Source: Candidatus Binataceae bacterium (GTDB lineage: Bacteria; Desulfobacterota; Binatia; Binatales; Binataceae). Taken from it: a DNA stretch of 33,141 nt. Positions 32,901 through 33,141 of the stretch are shown here, piece after piece. The stretch is from positions 1-33,141 of the forward strand of contig DATJXN010000078.1 in the NCBI GenBank assembly GCA_035500095.1, in the 5' to 3' direction. The notes beneath the pieces are model-generated. The model was not told the DNA's origin. It saw only the letters and a list, made by a program, of their open reading frames with translations, and did no database searches. The position numbers were made by a program, and so were the translations under genes. Position 1 is the first letter of the stretch. The number at the start of each line of letters is the position of its first letter.

Positions 32901-33141
32901 GCGCGCCCAGTTCGGAGTTGCTGCGCTTCGTCGGCGAATTGCGGCTCGCCGAAGTGCCCGTATCCGTGGCCGAAACGCTCGACGCAATGCGAGCGCTCGC
33001 GGCGGCCGGCCTGTCCGACCGGGCGCGCGCGCGCGAAGCGCTGGCGGCCGCGCTGGTCAAGGACGAGGCCGACCGGGCGTCGTTCGACGAGGTATTCGCG
33101 CGCTTCTTCGCCGCGGGGTCCGGGGCGGCCCGCTCCGCGGG
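32897..33141 (+). CDS. CoxE-like VWA-containing protein, N-terminal part, cut by the window end
   Basis: Starting with the ATG that overlaps the MoxR stop (ATGA), the frame stays open to the last base, about 81 codons. It reads MSAPSSELLRFVGELRLAEV, then VSVAETLDAMRALAAAGLSD, AALVKDEADRASFDEVFARFF, which matches the N-terminal helical region of CoxE-type proteins; the VWA domain itself lies beyond the window. CoxE works with the CoxD ATPase in maturing molybdenum hydroxylases. Gene order and translational coupling strongly support the assignment. Confidence 0.8.
   Translation, partial: MSAPSSELLRFVGELRLAEVPVSVAETLDAMRALAAAGLSDRARAREALAAALVKDEADRASFDEVFARFFAAGSGAARSA

Overview
The window is high-GC chromosomal DNA from an aerobic, environmental-type bacterium. 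Coding bias is strongly GC-rich, GTG and TTG starts are common, and several exported proteins carry Tat or lipoprotein-like signals. The gene mix is a class II (B12-dependent) ribonucleotide reductase, thpR next to recA, a DUF1800/DUF1501 pair, an acyl-CoA dehydrogenase with a phosphotransferase, and several xanthine-dehydrogenase-family (XDH-family) molybdenum hydroxylase genes. This suggests an uncultured soil or sediment lineage of the former Deltaproteobacteria or Binatota kind. That placement is inference from gene content; the window has no rRNA or other taxonomic marker except recA.

Layout. (1) 1-4650: a C-rich gene-free edge, nrdJ (-), an AT-rich intergenic island, a DciA-like DUF721 gene, a long REP-like hairpin, and a small secreted Ala/Pro-rich protein ending in a clear terminator. 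(2) 4851-7857: a DUF1800-DUF1501 operon. (3) 7892-12071: a lipoprotein (-), then an ECF sigma / anti-sigma operon (-) whose anti-sigma gene is broken by a -1 frameshift. Divergent from it is a Tat-exported metallophosphoesterase plus secreted CuA-type cupredoxin operon (+). The divergent intergenic region holds mirror-image GGAAC elements. (4) 12353-16781: a HEAT-repeat secreted protein (-), a DUF3108 protein, a DsbA-fold HCCA isomerase, thpR and recA. (5) 16961-20164: a DEAD-box RNA helicase, a frameshifted SRA-like/HNH endonuclease of lower GC (probably acquired), and a MetE C-terminal-domain-like protein (-). (6) 20414-22779: acyl-CoA dehydrogenase and phosphotransferase, the split form of the ACAD10/11 architecture. 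(7) 22988-33141: a molybdenum hydroxylase locus with FAD, 2Fe-2S and molybdopterin subunits, a terminator, a MoaD-like protein, an MFS symporter, a MAPEG protein (-), a second stand-alone molybdopterin subunit, and a MoxR ATPase followed by the start of a CoxE-like gene that runs off the window.

How the genes work together. Region 7 reads as one functional neighbourhood. It holds the three-subunit hydroxylase, a spare catalytic subunit, a possible cofactor sulfur carrier, a possible substrate importer, and the CoxD/CoxE-type maturation pair. Both large subunits carry AYRAPG where form I CO dehydrogenase has AYxCSFR and form II has AYRGAGR, so the substrate is unknown and is probably not CO. 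Region 3 may be an envelope stress or metal regulon in which the ECF sigma factor controls both divergent operons. Region 6 suggests catabolism of 4-hydroxy acids through phosphorylation and elimination.
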